NCBI GenBank assembly: GCA_002943765.1
Contig: PQWQ01000004.1
Coordinates: 3,720,001 to 3,784,000, forward strand
Length of the DNA stretch: 64,000 nucleotides
Direction of reading: 5' to 3'
Origin: Psoroptes ovis
Lineage: Eukaryota > Arthropoda > Arachnida > Sarcoptiformes > Psoroptidae
Shown in pieces: positions 12,995 through 27,710 of this stretch. The first letter of the stretch is position 1; each line of letters begins with the position of its first letter. The notes under the pieces are model-generated. The model made no database searches, had not been told where the DNA came from, and was given only the letters and a program-made list of their open reading frames with translations. The translations under genes were made by a program, and so were the position numbers.

Positions 12995-15550
12995 TATGAT
13001 CAATTCCAATTCTCTGTATATATATATATATGTAACGCTTCTTATTCTTCTTAGAAAAAAAGTGTACAACTATTAAACAACATACATATCTGTGTGATGA
13101 ATGAGAAAAAATAATTATTTTATATTATTGATTTATTAAAACTCAAACAAGAATCATCAAAGCTGAATTGAATTGAATGGCAATCAATTTAGAAATATTG
13201 ATAAATCAATCAAAAATGAAAATTATTGATTCTCTTTTACATACACACACACACACACGCACATACACAAACCATAATATGAAATAATAATGTCAAATGA
13301 TGAACATCGATATATGAGAAATATGTTCAAAATAATCAGCTGCTTATTTCAGCAAAATTAAAATGAATGAATTACAATTAAAAATTTTTCAAAAAATTCA
13401 AAATTATGTACATTAATAATTGAACATTTAAATATAATTCAATTCAAATTGAGTACAATCACGGAAAAAAACACGCTGACTTCAGTGTTTAAAGCAAAAA
13501 AAAAAAAAAAAACGATTGAATGCAAAATCTTATAAATCAAAATCTTAATAAATTCATTTCAAATTTCATTTCGATGAAATTTATATAAATTTGGTTTTAC
13601 CAAAAAAAAAAAAAAAAAAAAATCAATTAAAGACACTGAAAATAAAAAAAAAATTGAAAAAATTGAAACGTACACATTCTAATCAATCAATTATCATCAT
13701 TATTATTATCATCATCAACATCTTATTCATTTCAATTCATTTCATTTCATATTTTTGAAAAAATATTGATTTATTGTTTACAAAAACATATTTATTTCAA
13801 TTTATATATATGTGTTTGGTGTGTTTATGCATCCATAATAATCTAATCAAAAAATGTTGAAAATATTTATTTATTTATAAATTTATTTATATCTTTTTTA
13901 TTTATTGATTTATTGATTGATTTTTAATCAATTTTTTTTCTGGGTTTATTCAATCAATTATTATTTTTGGTTTGAATATTTTTTGATTCACATTTATTTT
14001 TTCTGTTATCCTTTGGGTTCGATCAAATCGATTGATTGATTGATTGATTGAAAAATTTGAAATAGGAAAATTGACAAAATAAAAAATGAATTTAAATAAA
14101 TAAATAATATTAAAATAAATGAATTAATATATGAATTAAATACAGGAAGTTTACTGCTTTTTACATACAAGGTTACTAACCTTAATCGAATAATTATTGA
14201 TGATTATTATTGATTGATTGATTGTGAATCGATTCGATTATATATGGGAAATAATTGATGAAAAATTGAAAATATTGATGGATTGATTTGATAATGATGA
14301 AATGATAAAAATTTAATAAATGAATCCGACAAATGGTATGAGAAATAATGATGAAATGAGAAAAAATATGAAATTCTTCGAAAACATTCACCCGTATTGT
14401 GGATGGTATGGATGATTGAATTGAATGATTAATCATGAATCGCTTTGATTCAAAAATTCAAATCTCGTTCAATTTTTTATTCATTCATTACCAGGCATTT
14501 GGAATTCGAGAAAAATATTGATTTGATTTTTCAATTTTCACATTAACATACCAACGCTTGCGTCATTCAAAAATGTATTATTTGATATTTTCGTTGAAAT
14601 ATTATTGAATCAAATCATCATAACTTCATCGGAAAAAAAAATTGCAGAAATTTGGAATTTTCAAAAATCAAAAATACAACTGAAAAAAAGATATTAATGC
14701 GGCTGTTTGACTGGTTGTGAAAATTTGTGAAAATATTTCATTTTCACATGCAAAAACAACCATACAACATTTTTTTGTTTTGTTTTGTTTTGTCCACTTA
14801 ATGGCCAAAATCTGTCGCATTAAAAAAAAATATTTCAAAAACGAAATTTCAAAATGAATGTAAAAATAAATGCAATATTAAAATAAATAATTCATTCATT
14901 TTTATTGAAACTCAAATTGAAATGATTACAAGTGAATCATAATGATAAGAGATAAAAAAAAAATTTCGAAGATGAAGAACAAGAAAAAAAAAGGGTTATA
15001 ACTCATTGAAATACGCAATGTTTACAACAGAAAATTTCATGTTTCAAAAACTGGCTGATGATCAATTATTGATCAAAAAACAAAAAATTTGACAATTTGA
15101 AATTAATGAAATTCTTGTAGATTGAATGAGAAATGATCAAAAAAATAAATAAAAAATAAAAATCAACACAGAAATCACATGTTTTTGATGTAAATCATTA
15201 AAAATTCAAAGAAACTCATATTTTTAAGATCATCAATGTCGTTTCGTTTCGTTTCGATAAATACAAAAATACAGGTAAATCAATGTACAAAATTTTTTTT
15301 TTTTCGTATAAATGGATCCTTTGAAATCGTTATTATTATTTCTTGTTTTATTTTATTTTTTTTTCAATTTTAAAGACTTTAATTTCCCCTTTCATATCGT
15401 CCTGGTTGTTCATTTTATTAATTGAAATTTTTTTTATTTAAAATTTTTTTTTTTTTTTTAAATAAATTCCACACTAATCATTGAATACAGTTATATTTTT
15501 ATCATTTTATTTATCAAAAGCCTGAAATTTTAATCATTTTTTTTTATATA

Positions 15551-15630
15551 TTAGATTGTCCCATAAGTTCTTGTCGTTTTTTATATGAGAAAACATCGAA
15601 AAAATGGCAAGAACTTATGGGACAACCCAA
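15551..15630. mobile_element. 80-bp mariner-like MITE, copy 2
   Basis: TA-flanked 80-bp inverted repeat. The left end reads TTAGATTGTCCCATAAGTTC, and the right end is the reverse complement of TTGGGTTGTCCCATAAGTTC. The arms share a CCCATAAG variant in place of CCGAAAAG, and the two arms match each other, which suggests they were matched before insertion rather than diverging afterwards. Confidence 0.85.
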
Positions 15631-16557
15631 TACATTGAAATAACAAGCAACAACCTGTTGCATTTGCTTGAATTTTTTTATTTTTTTTTGTACACCAGGC
15701 AATAGCAGCAATGACAAAATTTTGAAAAAATTTTCGATTACATCTTGCTGACCATGACTGGTTCTTGTTGATAAATGTTGCTCTTCAACAAACAACAACA
15801 ACAACAACAGCAGCAGCAATAATAATAATGATGATAATATAATCACTTGTCACATTTGTCATTGATCAAATGTGGTTTTTTTTCAATTTTGTTGTTGTTG
15901 AATTTTATTGCATTTAATTTATTTGAATCCAAACAAAACTGGATATGAATTTCGAGTTAGATTTCGATGAATTTTGTTCTCATTTTTTTTTCTTCATTCA
16001 TATTTGAAATATTAACAAATTAAAGGATTTTAATATAAATTACCTTTAGATTGATTCAATGGTTTTTCAAATTTTTTTTTTTTGCCATCAAAATTTACAA
16101 AACTATAGATATTTCAACTTTTTGAAATTCCGATCCATAGCAATAGATGGCCATTTATTCACATGTATTTTAATTTCATTTCAATGAAATTAAAACATTA
16201 AATTTCATCGAATTATTTCTTTGATCGCTTTCACACGCTGCTACATTCATTCATTGTTCATCATCATCATTCATTCGTTCATAATCGTCAATGTATAAGC
16301 AATCATCGAAAAGCAATTTCACTTGGGAACAATAACAACAACAACAACAACATAATTTTTTTACCATACAAGCAATTTTCTATTGTCAATTTTTAATTTT
16401 CCAAACTAGGAACCATTTTTTTTTTTTTTTTTTTTGAACAATTGTTTGAATTTTCTTCTACTGATTAGGGATTAATTCAACAATTTTTTTCATTAATTCA
16501 AACAAACATAATTCAAAAATGAATCGAAAAGTCTCTGCACAATTTTTTTCCCTTTGA

Positions 16558-16844
16558 TTGAAACGCATGCGTTTCAAAGTCAAAATATTTTTTTCGAAGA
16601 TTTTTTTTTCTCGAAAAAATAAAAATAAAACAAAAAACAAAAAAAATGTGCAACAAAGGCGCCGCCATTTATTATTCAAAGCAATCAATTTGGCGTTTGC
16701 GTTTGTCAGTGGTTTGCTCTCTGGTGTACTTGTCAATTTCAAATTTTTTCAAGCTTTAATTTTTTCGACCAGTGAAAACTTAAATTGTTTGCAAGAAAAT
16801 ATTGAGAGTAGCAGGCAACAACGCAACACAGCGCAGCGCTGCGC
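16558..16844. promoter_or_regulatory. GC-rich, palindrome-bearing promoter-like island
   Basis: Within very AT-rich DNA there is a perfect 20-bp palindrome at 16558-16577 (TTGAAACGCATGCGTTTCAA). A GGCGCCGCCATTT at 16658-16670 resembles a YY1-type site on the minus strand, and a perfect 14-bp palindrome GCGCAGCGCTGCGC lies at 16831-16844. The last resembles NRF1-type sites. A splice donor follows near 16897. This is the kind of cluster seen at housekeeping promoters. The role is inferred, and it could serve the CLIC gene or a divergent transcript. Confidence 0.4.
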
Positions 16845-16985
16845 AGCAAACAACCAGCAAATAAACAACAAATCATTGCATACAGCATACAAAAAAGGTA
16901 AATGAAGAAGAGAGAAAAATAATGGAAAAATAATAAAAATTTGCCATAGAAAATGTCCATAAGGAAAAAATTCATAGAAAAATAC

Positions 16986-17065
16986 TATGCTGTCCGAAAA
17001 GTTCATCACATTTAATCAATAGAGTTGCCGTATGAAAATTGGCCAAAACTTTTCGGACAACTTAA
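16986..17065. mobile_element. mariner-like MITE, copy 3 (variant subfamily)
   Basis: About 80 bp with arms CTGTCCGAAAAGTT and AACTTTTCGGACAA. A TA follows the right end (17066-17067). The interior differs from copies 1, 4 and 6 and shares AAAATTGGC with copy 5. The outermost left bases are degenerate, so the left boundary is approximate. Confidence 0.75.
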
Positions 17066-19362
17066 TATGAAATGAACAACACACAAATTGTTGTCGGTAG
17101 AAGTGGTGAAAAATTTTATTTTTTCTCGAATTTTTTTTTTTCATTATTTCAAATTTCAAATAAAAGTAGTAGTGGTGGTGGATGTGCTTGGCAAAAAAAA
17201 AAAAAAACAGATTTATGATTGAAAATAAATAAATAAATAAATGAATATTTATTTATTTGTAAATAAAATAAAATAGCCAAAATATACATTTGAATTACCG
17301 CCTCTGTTGTCGTTATTATTTGCATTTATTTCGATTTCAAATTTTTTTTTTGTTGTCTCCATTTGTTTTGCATTCATCATCTTCCCCCCCCCACCACCAT
17401 TTGATTTTTGTTGTATGATTACAGGCCATTGAGTGTGTGTGTGTGTGTGTTTGTACAAGTTGATGTGTGATTTGTGTATGAGCACGTATTTGGATATGAA
17501 ATATTTTTCACTTTTTGTTCATTTTTTTGATTTCCATTGATTTCAATACTCGTATTTCATTATTCATCTCTCTCTCTATATCGCTCATCAATATTTCTAT
17601 CAATTGTGAATCATGGATTTTTAATAATAATCAAAAAAAGATGAAATGAAATGAAATGAATATACATGTGAGTGTTGAAACGTGTAATAATGAATAAATA
17701 AATAAATAATGAATAAATGAATAAATTGCAACAAGAAAATAAATAAATAAATCAAAAATAATATTAATTATTAAAAACGGTGAATAGACAACAACTGTTG
17801 CTGTTACTATAGCTGATTATTTATAATTTTGAAAAAAATAATAAAAATATTGTTTTACAATTCATCTCAAATACAAATATATACGAATATACAACGATTG
17901 AATATCACCTCAAAAAAATATTCAAATATTTCAATATTATTCAAATATTTTCAATATTTTCAAATTAAATTGTGTGAATTGAATCACGTTGAATCATTTG
18001 AATTGAATTTTGAAATTGTTTCGTTTTTTTAAAATTATAAATAATAATATTGTTTTCTAAGTTTTTTCTCCTTTAAAAATTAAATTGTTTAATAATATTT
18101 AGACTTGATTAGTTTAAAGTTTTGAAAATTTCAATTTTCTCAATTGATAATATATATATATATGTATTAAAACAAATATATATTGACTTATTTCCGTAAA
18201 AAATTTAAAATTATTTTGGAAAAAAATTGTTTTCTCATTTTGAAAATTGTATGTGTGTGTGAGTAAGTATTGATTACTGTTATCAAAATTACTGTCATTG
18301 TGTTTATTTATTTCAATTAACGATTTTTATTTTATTTTTTTCAGGGCCTTTTCAGGGATTTTTTGAGGACCTAAAATCAAAGCTAAGAAAATAAATTGAA
18401 TTGAATTGAATCTAAGCATCAAATGTGTGAGTATATATATTGTAATTAATATTATTTCATTATTGTTATTGATTGAATTGATTGAGTATTGTGGTTGTGA
18501 TGCTTCAAAAAAAATATATATGTCATTTATTGATGCTATTGATTAGTTGATTGATGATTATTTGATACTTGTGACGACGCCCTAATTGATTTACAATTTT
18601 TTTTTTGGTGTTAAAATATTAGATTTTAGATATTTTTCCCCCCTTTAAATAAAAAAAATATTATTGTGTGAATAAATACATTGAATAAATAATAATAATA
18701 ATCAGTGCAGTGTTATTGTTGTTGTTGTCTTGGTGAATATTTTTGTATAAATATTTTTCAAAAATTATCAGTGATTATTATTGTATTGTATTGAAATGTA
18801 TGTTAACCATGACTACGATTACTTTGATTATTATAAGTTTTTAATGATGGCCACAAATGATAATAATAACTAATAATGATGATGATGATGAATAACAATT
18901 ATATTTAGCAATCATCAATTGTCATCATTAAATGTTGTCTATTTGTTTGTTTTATTTTAATATTTTTTGTTATTTTTATTAACGGATTTTTGCAGATATA
19001 TTTGTTTTCTTATCAATTGTGGTAATCACACATACATGCGACAGCGGCAATATTGAAAGTCTAATATTGATTAATTTAGTGAATAAATAAACAAAAAATT
19101 ACACTGCAAAACATTCAAGCACTTGTTGAATTGAAAATACCATATTGCCTTCAATTGTTTTTTTTTTTGTTGTTGTGTGTGTGTTTGATTGCAATCAGAG
19201 AAGCCATATCATTGTCATCATCATCATCATCATTGTAATCATCATTCATTATTTTGATAAATCATCATCATCGTTTTTTTACGATAATTTTGCCAAAAAA
19301 AAAATATTTGAATTAAATCATTGAAAATTGATCAATAAATTTATAAGAAAAAACAAAACGAA

Positions 19363-20446
19363 ATGGATTCAGAACCATTATCAGTATCAGATAACGATGT
19401 TGAATCGATGAATACGAATAATAGTAATAATAATAATGGTAATGGTTCAATATCACCTGAATTACAATCATCAGTTGCAAAATCACAAGATGATAATAAT
19501 AATCAAGATGATATTCCTGAAATTGAATTAATTATTCGAGCATCAACAATTGATGGCCGCCGTAAAGGTGCTTGCCTATTTGGACAAGAATATTTTATGG
19601 ATTTATATTTATTGGCTGAATTGAAAACAATATCGCTTAAAATAACAACTGTTGATATGTTGAGACCGCCACCAGATTTTCGATCGAAATTCGATTCAAC
19701 ACCACCACCGATTTTGATTGATCGTGGTGAACCAGTGTTGGAGAATGAAAAAATTGAACGATATATTATGAAAAACATTCCAGGAGGTCATAATCTTTTT
19801 GTTTCAGACAAAGAAACACTGAGTGTTATTGAAAATATTTATACGGTAAAATTGATGACTATTTTTGAGAAAAAAAAATGCCATGAAATTAATTGCTTGC
19901 TGTTTTTTTCTTTTCCAAATTCAAATTTCATTCCTTAAATAGAAATTCAAAGTAATGCTCACCAAAAATGATGATCATTCAAAACAAGCATTAGAAAATC
20001 AATTGAAAAAAATTGATCAACATTTGGCCAAACGTAAAACACGTTATCTAACGGGTGACACACTTTGTTGTTTTGATTGTGAATTAATGACACGATTACA
20101 ACATTTTCGTGTTGCTGGTATGTTTACAATAATGATTTTTTTTAAACATTTGTTTTTAACAATTGATAATTTGTAAATTCTTTTCAATCGATTAGGAAAA
20201 TATTTTAGCGGATTTGAAATACCTGAAACATTTATTTATTTATGGCGTTATATGTATCATATGTATAATTTAGATGCATTCAAACAAAGCTGTCCAGCCG
20301 ATCAAGATATAATCAATCATTATAAACAAAAAGGTGGTGGTACTATTAAAAAATTGACCAAACATGAAGAGCTTGAAGAACCGACATATACACGATCGAT
20401 ACCGCAATCAGTTTTGGATGCATTCGGTGATGTTGATGATTTATAA
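19363..20446 (+). CDS. Clic: CLIC-family protein (chloride intracellular channel / EXC-4 type)
   Basis: Three exons (19363-19845, 19943-20117, 20196-20446) encode about 302 aa. The first ~50 residues are Asn/Ser-rich. Then comes the glutathione-transferase-like fold of CLIC proteins: thioredoxin-like half with IRASTIDGRRKGACLFGQEY, TTVDM and the cis-Pro region PPPILID, followed by the all-helical half with KRKTRYLTGD, CCFDCELMTRLQHFRVAG, YMYHMYNLDAF and CPADQDIINHY. These are the arthropod CLIC signatures. CLICs switch between soluble and membrane forms and act in tubulogenesis and redox control. The redox-site region reads ACLFGQ, keeping the first Cys but not the CPFS of vertebrates, as expected for invertebrates. 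Each splice join restores conserved sequence (YT|KFKVML, VAG|KYFSGFEIPE). The 3' end faces the plexin gene. Confidence 0.95.
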
Positions 20447-21112
20447 ATTTGAAAAAAAAATCAACAACAAAAAAAAAAACAGATAAATGAAATCAAATAA
20501 ACAAAAGCAACCCAAAACAAAATTGAAAAAAAAAAATCTGAATTTCTCAAAAACAAATGGGCTCAAATTCTGAATAATAATCGAGTATAAATTTCAATGA
20601 AAGCCAATTAAACCAACGATTGGTCGAAACTAAATTGGCCAACAAACAAACAAAGCACAAAAATATATTTATTTCGGTACAACGAATTGAGCATGAACAC
20701 AATACAAATCCAGAAAATTTTTCTCGTCCATTTTCAAATGAAAATTCCAGCAAAATACAACAATAAATGACCAAAAAAACAAAAAACACAATTACACATC
20801 AAAAATTAATTGATGAATAAATCAATTAATTGGAATTATCAATACACAAATACATTCATATTTTTCCATTTATGCATTCATTTATATATTATATAAATAT
20901 TAATATATTTTGTTTTGTTTCTTTTTTTTCTCGTTTATCAAAAATTTTCTCATAGAAAACTATGGATGAGAGCAATTACATTCGAAAAAAAATAAAATAA
21001 AATTATACGGCAAAATTATTATCTGGAAAAAAATATATTTATTTGTTTATATTCTTTGAATAATTAAAACAAATCAAAAAAATTATAATTTTATATCACA
21101 ATATATAAATTG
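20447..21112. other. convergent 3' region of CLIC and plexin
   Basis: 666 bp of A/T-rich sequence with poly-A-signal-like hexamers on both strands. No gene is seen, and the ORF at 20547-20789 has no recognisable motif. Confidence 0.6.
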
Positions 21113-24100
21113 TCAATAAATTTTCCTATTCAAATGATCTTGAAATAAACCCCTAAAGCGTGCATTCAATTGTTCGAAACCTTGTGAAATCAATTCTTTA
21201 CTAATTCTTTGATTATGTTGCAGCGCATATTGATACAATTGTGATATTGCTTTTATTCGATTCGTTTGATTATTGTAACGCTTTAGAAAGTTTCAAAGAA
21301 ATTTTTGAAAAATTAATAATTGAATAATGAAATAATAAAATAATTTACCTTTGAAAATGTTGCCAAATATTCATCCATTTCATTCACATCGATTGATTTG
21401 ATATTGCTAATATATTGATAATAATCTTTAACCCATTGATTATAGAAATTGATTTCTTCGGAAAATAATATTTTCGATGCAGGTGAACTTGGACCATAAT
21501 TATTCAATTCCCATGTACAAGATTCCATTAATATTTGTGCAATCACACTTAGATTAGCTTTGATTATTTTATCCTCTTCAATATCTAATAAAAATTCTGG
21601 ATTATTGATTATATTCACCCAAAATCTTAATGGTAAACAATTAGATTTCCATATATGTGCAACTTGTTGACATTCATATCGATCAAATTCTTCTCTATCA
21701 ACAGCCACCGAATTTGACAATAATTTACTACATCGTTGTTTAGATTTTCTATCAAAATAATCGAAAAGAACTTTGATCGGTTTACATATTTCTGCATTTT
21801 CGTTGATACCATTTTCTGGTTTATCTTGTTTACGTTGAAATATTGCAATAAATAATTTTTGTACATATTCTTTTGTTATTTTTTTCATACTCAATCGTCG
21901 CATTTGTAAAATTTCAGGTGAAAAATTATTATGATTAATAGTCGTCGAACGATCAGATAAATTGAAATTATCATGATCCAAATGCCATTTATGAACTTTA
22001 TTGGAAAAATTATATTGATTTTGCTGTTTATTTATTGTCCTTGCTTGACTTAATGTTGATGCAATCGATCTTGTACGCGCCCGGGGTAATAGTGGTGAAG
22101 ATCGAGTACTGTAAGCGATCGGTAATTCAAAACGTGTATCTTTTGGAATTAAATAAAATTTAGATTCATTCATATGAATACCATAATGTGCTAATGTATT
22201 TATGCGAGATAAACGAAAATTGTGGACGATATTCACTTCATTTGAATCATCATCGTTTGCTAGTGGAATTAATCTTCCTTCATCGTTAATAAATTGTAAA
22301 TCGATTTTATCTACATTATATTTTCGTTTCGAATAATATGGTTCAGATATATATAATGCATCTAATGCTTTACGTTTCACTTGTGTAATAGAATCACAAT
22401 CTAAAACTTGAACTTTAAACCACCTACGTTCTAATGTCATAAGTCTCTGATAGATATGATCATCATTGTTTTCTAAAATATCATCATCATCATCATCATC
22501 ACTGAAAGTTGAATATGATATTAAAGCGACATTAATTGTCAATCGTTTATAATGTACATTTGTTCGCAACATGGTATGCTCATCCATTGTGTTGCGGGCC
22601 ATAGATGATAATTCATCCACCGGTTCTTCATAGCAATGAATTTTGAATGCCAAGTATAATTGATATAATGCTTGACTAATGGATTCAGATTTTAAATGAT
22701 CAAACAATAATAATGAAAGCCATGATGATACGATTCGTTCAACAATAGTTTCATTACGACGTAACAATAATTTAGCATTTTTCGATAGATTAGCCTGTAT
22801 GAGATCATCTAATAATATAAACATAATATCAGTTAAATAAATTAATTTATGAATTAATGCCATGACTAGACAAGAACCACATCGTACACGATTTCTCATT
22901 GAAAATGTTGTTTGATCATTATCCAATGTATGTATGAATAATAATAGAAAATCTCTATTTTCTAATAATTTTTCAAAATTTTCCAATTGTTCATTTTCGG
23001 CTTTTGAATAATTATTCATATTCATCATAAATTTTCGTACATTTTGTTCTGGTTCGGCGAATAATAATTCATTTGAATATTTATCAAATCGATTAATTGG
23101 TACAGTAATATTTGATTCATCGAAAATTTTTTCGACACCTAACTGTAATTTTAAACGTGCTTCACGTAATTCTCTTTGTACATCAGCTTGATGTTTTGCT
23201 AATTCCATATTTTTTTTCTTCAATAATTTTCTTTTTTTACCACATCGAAATAGCCAAATAATTAGCATTATAATAATTATCACTAAAAATACTGCTCCAA
23301 TAATCATAAATACAATAAAATTTATTGTATTGGTTATGTTACATTGATGATTTAAATGACCAATCATTGTTCGATGATTTTCACCAATTTTTATTGTTAT
23401 TTCCAATGATTTGCATTCATTATTATTCATTGTATGATTAGTAGCATCAATATTTTTCCAATCTAATTTCGATAATTCACATGTCAATGCATTTGATGTT
23501 GTTGATAGTATTGAACAATTATAAATAGAATCGATTGTTATGTTGATTTGATCGGAAAATTTCGTCAATGAATCCAGATGCTTTCCCTGAATTGAAATTA
23601 AAAATAGTTTTTTCAAAATTATTAGTTCATTAATTTTTTCATTAAACTTACAGTCAATGTCAAATGCTGATTGATTTTGCCTGTTTCATTATAATAATTG
23701 AATGTTGGCTGTGGAAATAAATGAAATTTTTTGGAATTTTCATTAATTTTCATCAATAATTTATCTGTATCAACATTATCCATCAAAAAGCCATAATCAA
23801 ATTCAAAATAATTTGTAAATGATGACATTTGATATTGTTCTAAATCAATATTCAATAGATTTGGTGTTTTACATTTGATCAATGTTGAATTGATCACAGT
23901 ACAATCACTGGTAATATTATTTTGTTGTTCATTATGATCATCGATTATAATGAAAAATTGTGGTTGTTGTATTATGTTTAAACGTTTACCATAAACATTA
24001 AATTTAATGCCACCACTTGGTATACTGATTGGATAATTTGCTACCGATTTTCGTGAATTGCAATATTCAATTTTTTCTATTACTGGATCTTCTATATATG

Positions 24101-27100
24101 TGAATTTATATGATTTGCTCGAAATAAGTTTTGCTGGTACAATTCCACCATCGATTATCACAATAATATCGAATTTGATTTCAGGTTTTTTATCATCTTC
24201 GCCATAATTAAATGATTCAATTTTTACCGCTGGACTAGTACAACCAATATTTGTATTATTGGCAAATTTTTGTATACATTCCATGTCACCAATTTTAATC
24301 GATAATGATGAACCACAATCAAGATTTTTACCATAAATTAATAAATGTGTACCACCTGAATAAGGTCCATAATTTGATTCAACACCGGATAAATAAGGCT
24401 GAACAAAACGATAAATGAGTTTTGATTCAGTTTCATAAATATTTCCTACACGTAGAACAATATGACCATAATCATTTCTTTTGATTAATACATTTTTTGT
24501 TTTCAATACACATTCAATACGTATTGATTTGTCCAAATTAATTGGATCGCAGTGAATAGTTTCATTATTTGTTCTATTAGCTAATACAATTGTGATATTT
24601 AGATCATCAATTTTACGTCCTAAATTTTCACCTTTAATAATCAAAGTTGTATTGCCTTTTAATGGACCATATTTGGGTTCAAAATCAATAATAATAGGAT
24701 TCGGACATATATAATCGGTTGATTGATCAAACCATTTCATTTTTTGTATACTATTATTGATCATCATTCTCATCGTTGAACATTGTTGATTTACTAAACA
24801 TTTTGATAAATGTTGAATTGATTTTATTTGCTTGGGATTCATTGATTTCTCAATATCATTTGAGCACCAACCGCATTCAAACGTTTTATCCAACGATAGA
24901 CATTGACCACAATTTTTTGCCATACGTGAACAACTGTAAAGTTGGATGTGTATTTTATCAGGATTATCCAATACATAATTATTTATTGAAATTTCAATTT
25001 CAATTCGTTCAATTTGCTGTTGTTGACTGTCTGAATCGATTATTGTAGTCATATTGAATGATAATTGATCACACGTGATCAATCTTTGTTGATTATCATA
25101 TGAACCATTAACAATGATTTTCTTATCGTAATCAATATGGTCGAAATTATTATAATTATTATGATTATAAGTGAAATGGCATTTGATACGGTCATTCGGA
25201 TGCACATCATATTGCAAAACAAGCATTTGTATTGTTGTATCAACTTTTTCTGATAAAATTAATGAACGAAATCCATTGAATGCTTCTATTCGTGGACAAG
25301 AATCGGTAAGATTTTTTCTATAGAATTTAGAGCTACGTCTATTCGTTATCATTAATTTACGATCATTTCTACAATCAGTTTCATTGTGTTTACAATTGTG
25401 TTCGGACAGACACCATACACATCCACCTAATGATCCATCCAATAGGCATTGATAACATGTTGAATAGGTTGTACAATCATAAAATCTAAATTCAATGCCT
25501 GAACTTAATTCAGTCAATGTTTGTGATTTCAATTCTTTCGACGATTGTTGTTGTTGATGATTTCGACGAAAATCCATTGCCAAAACTAACCACGAACGAA
25601 CATAATGTCTATAATTGATGTTCAGTATATCTTTGATTTCTGGTGATGGACATGAAATTCGTATTCCATCTTCATTATGGATAATACGTTTTGCTTTGGT
25701 GATTGCATAATTTTGCTTATTAATTTCATTGGTTGTATCGAAAAATTTAAATAAACAATACAATGAACGTAATTGATTTGATCGTTGATTAATTGCTTGT
25801 GCTGGTTCACGATAATTCTTTACAAATAATTTAATCGTTTTACGTTGATTAATAGCAATATTTGATGGTTCTATCATTTCTATCGATGGACATTTAATAT
25901 TTTTTTTATGCTCATAAAATAGATAAATCCAATCCGATGGATTTGGACAATATTTTTTCAACATACATCTAATTTGAAGAAATAAAATAATTAATCATAA
26001 TTTAAATTAACAAAAATAAAAAATTAGGATACTCACTGATTTGTCGATATACACCAGCCACAATGTGGATCTGCTGATACGCTACATTCATGACATGTTT
26101 TAAATGTTGAACATTTTTCAATATTTAATTTGATTAATTCATTTTTTGTCATTACAATTAATGTATGATCATCAATCAAAATTGAATCGGATAATATCAC
26201 TACATTTTTCTGTAGAATTTCATTTAAATTTATTTGTTGATATTTTTTTACTTTCATTTTTGATTTCATTTGTTGGCCAATGTTTGAATTGATATTTTTG
26301 AATACTAATGCATAAAATAATAATAAGCCATTATCAGTGGTTAATACGAGAATTCCATTAAGAAAATCATCATTATCATCATCAATCCAAATTGAAGTTA
26401 TTGATGTAAAATTGAAAACATTGTCATTATATGTAATTATCGCTGTCGATATGATTGGATCTTCAGTGTCCAAATGTTGATTGACATCTGATCCACATTG
26501 CCAATCTGATTTTGTCATATTTGTACGTTGACAATATGGAAAATGTGTATGCACATAGTGAATGTTTTGTACACCTTGTCCATCAAAACATTTAGCAATG
26601 TTCAGATCAAATTGTTTTTGTATCATAAACAATGAATAAATGCATACAATTTGATGTTTGTTTTCTGGATGATCAGCAAATACGACAATTAAATAATCAT
26701 CAATTTTTTCTTTATTCTTTGATTTTAAATAAAATGCATGTTTTGCACGATTGGCTTGGTCTTTCAAGTTACAACGTAGTGGAACTTCAGTATATGAATA
26801 ATAGCGGCTATCATTTTGACATATTCGTACTAATTTAAATAAATAATTCATTTATGAAAGATAAAGCAGAAAATAATCAAAACTCACCTACCTAATTTGG
26901 TGATCAAAATATTTGGACGATTTTTGACCGATTCAACCGCCACAAAAAATGCAAAACCTTCTGTTTGAAAAGCATAAATATATTCTAAATAAAATTGCTT
27001 TATAATAGCATTATTTATATTGAGCCGTGTGCCTGATGATATGTCAGAATAAACCAGATGCATGAGATCTAAAAAATTTATAATTTGAAATAATAATTTA

Positions 27101-27710
27101 CATGTTAATAAATTACAAAATTCAAATTTAATTTAAACATACTTTCTTTCTCTAAACTACGTGTTGCCATTATTTCGCTACGAAATTGACCATTTGATGT
27201 GCTAGCTACATACAATGAAGTATTGTTGGACAATGGTCCTCGGCCAATCATCAAAACAGTTGAACCATTGATTTGATCACTGACAATAGGTTCGTTTGTT
27301 TTATAAATAATATTACCAATATTATTGGCATCATGTATTGTACATTGTCCATGACCAATAGTACCGCATGCTATTAGCCATTCACGTTGTGTATCAAATA
27401 TCAAAGCTTGACAATGATAATGATCATCATTATTTTTGAGATCAATCATTGATTGATTATGTAATAATGCAAATGTTTTATAATCAAGTTGTATTAGCCA
27501 ATCAGTTGCACCGATTACTAATGATTTAAAGCCATTTAATGTAAAATGTTCAAATTGAATGTTCATATTTGATAATGGATTCGTAAATTGAGCTAAAATA
27601 ATATGATTATTATTTGATTTATTGTTTATAAAATTTGGAATGGTCAATAATACATGATTGATATAATTGAAAAATATCATAATTATTAATTTTTTAAATT
27701 TAAATTTCAT
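21113..27710 (-). CDS. plexin (semaphorin receptor)
   Basis: Six exons on the minus strand (27710-27143, 27068-26892, 26829-26037, 25968-23652, 23586-21349, 21280-21113) give 2086 aa with all phases consistent. In order: signal peptide; sema domain (to ~490) with YIYAFQTEGFAFF and ITKLVRICQNDSRYYSYTEVPL; PSI 1 across the exon 3/4 join (HCGWC..NQC, ~500-525); PSI 2 (~677, GCVWC); PSI 3 (~865, ECGWC); three IPT domains (~945, 1042, 1146) and probably a fourth before the membrane; one membrane helix (~1371-1395). The cytoplasmic split GAP domain keeps the arginine pair LLRRNETIVE (~1563) and LPLRFWVN. These residues are needed for Rap-GAP activity in studied plexins, so activity is likely retained. 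The last exon encodes the conserved helical tail. Plexins transduce semaphorin guidance cues. I cannot decide between A and B type. Most of the protein sits in two exons over 2 kb. Confidence 0.95.

Larger units (their letters stand above)
12995..19362. other. 6.4-kb non-coding stretch between the divergent BCKDK and CLIC genes
   Basis: No convincing coding sequence is present. The stretch contains two MITEs (15551-15630 and about 16986-17065), many A/T tracts, GTT/GAT simple repeats and a GC-rich promoter-like island (16558-16844). Possible leader splice sites for CLIC are a donor AAAAAG|GTAAATG near 16897 and acceptors TTTTTTCAG near 18344 and TTTTTGCAG near 18995. Confidence 0.5.

Noticed and set aside
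16558..16905. 115-codon plus-strand frame in the GC-rich island
   Set aside because: Lys/Asn-rich start, no motif, overlapped by equally long antisense frames; better explained as a promoter or leader exon.
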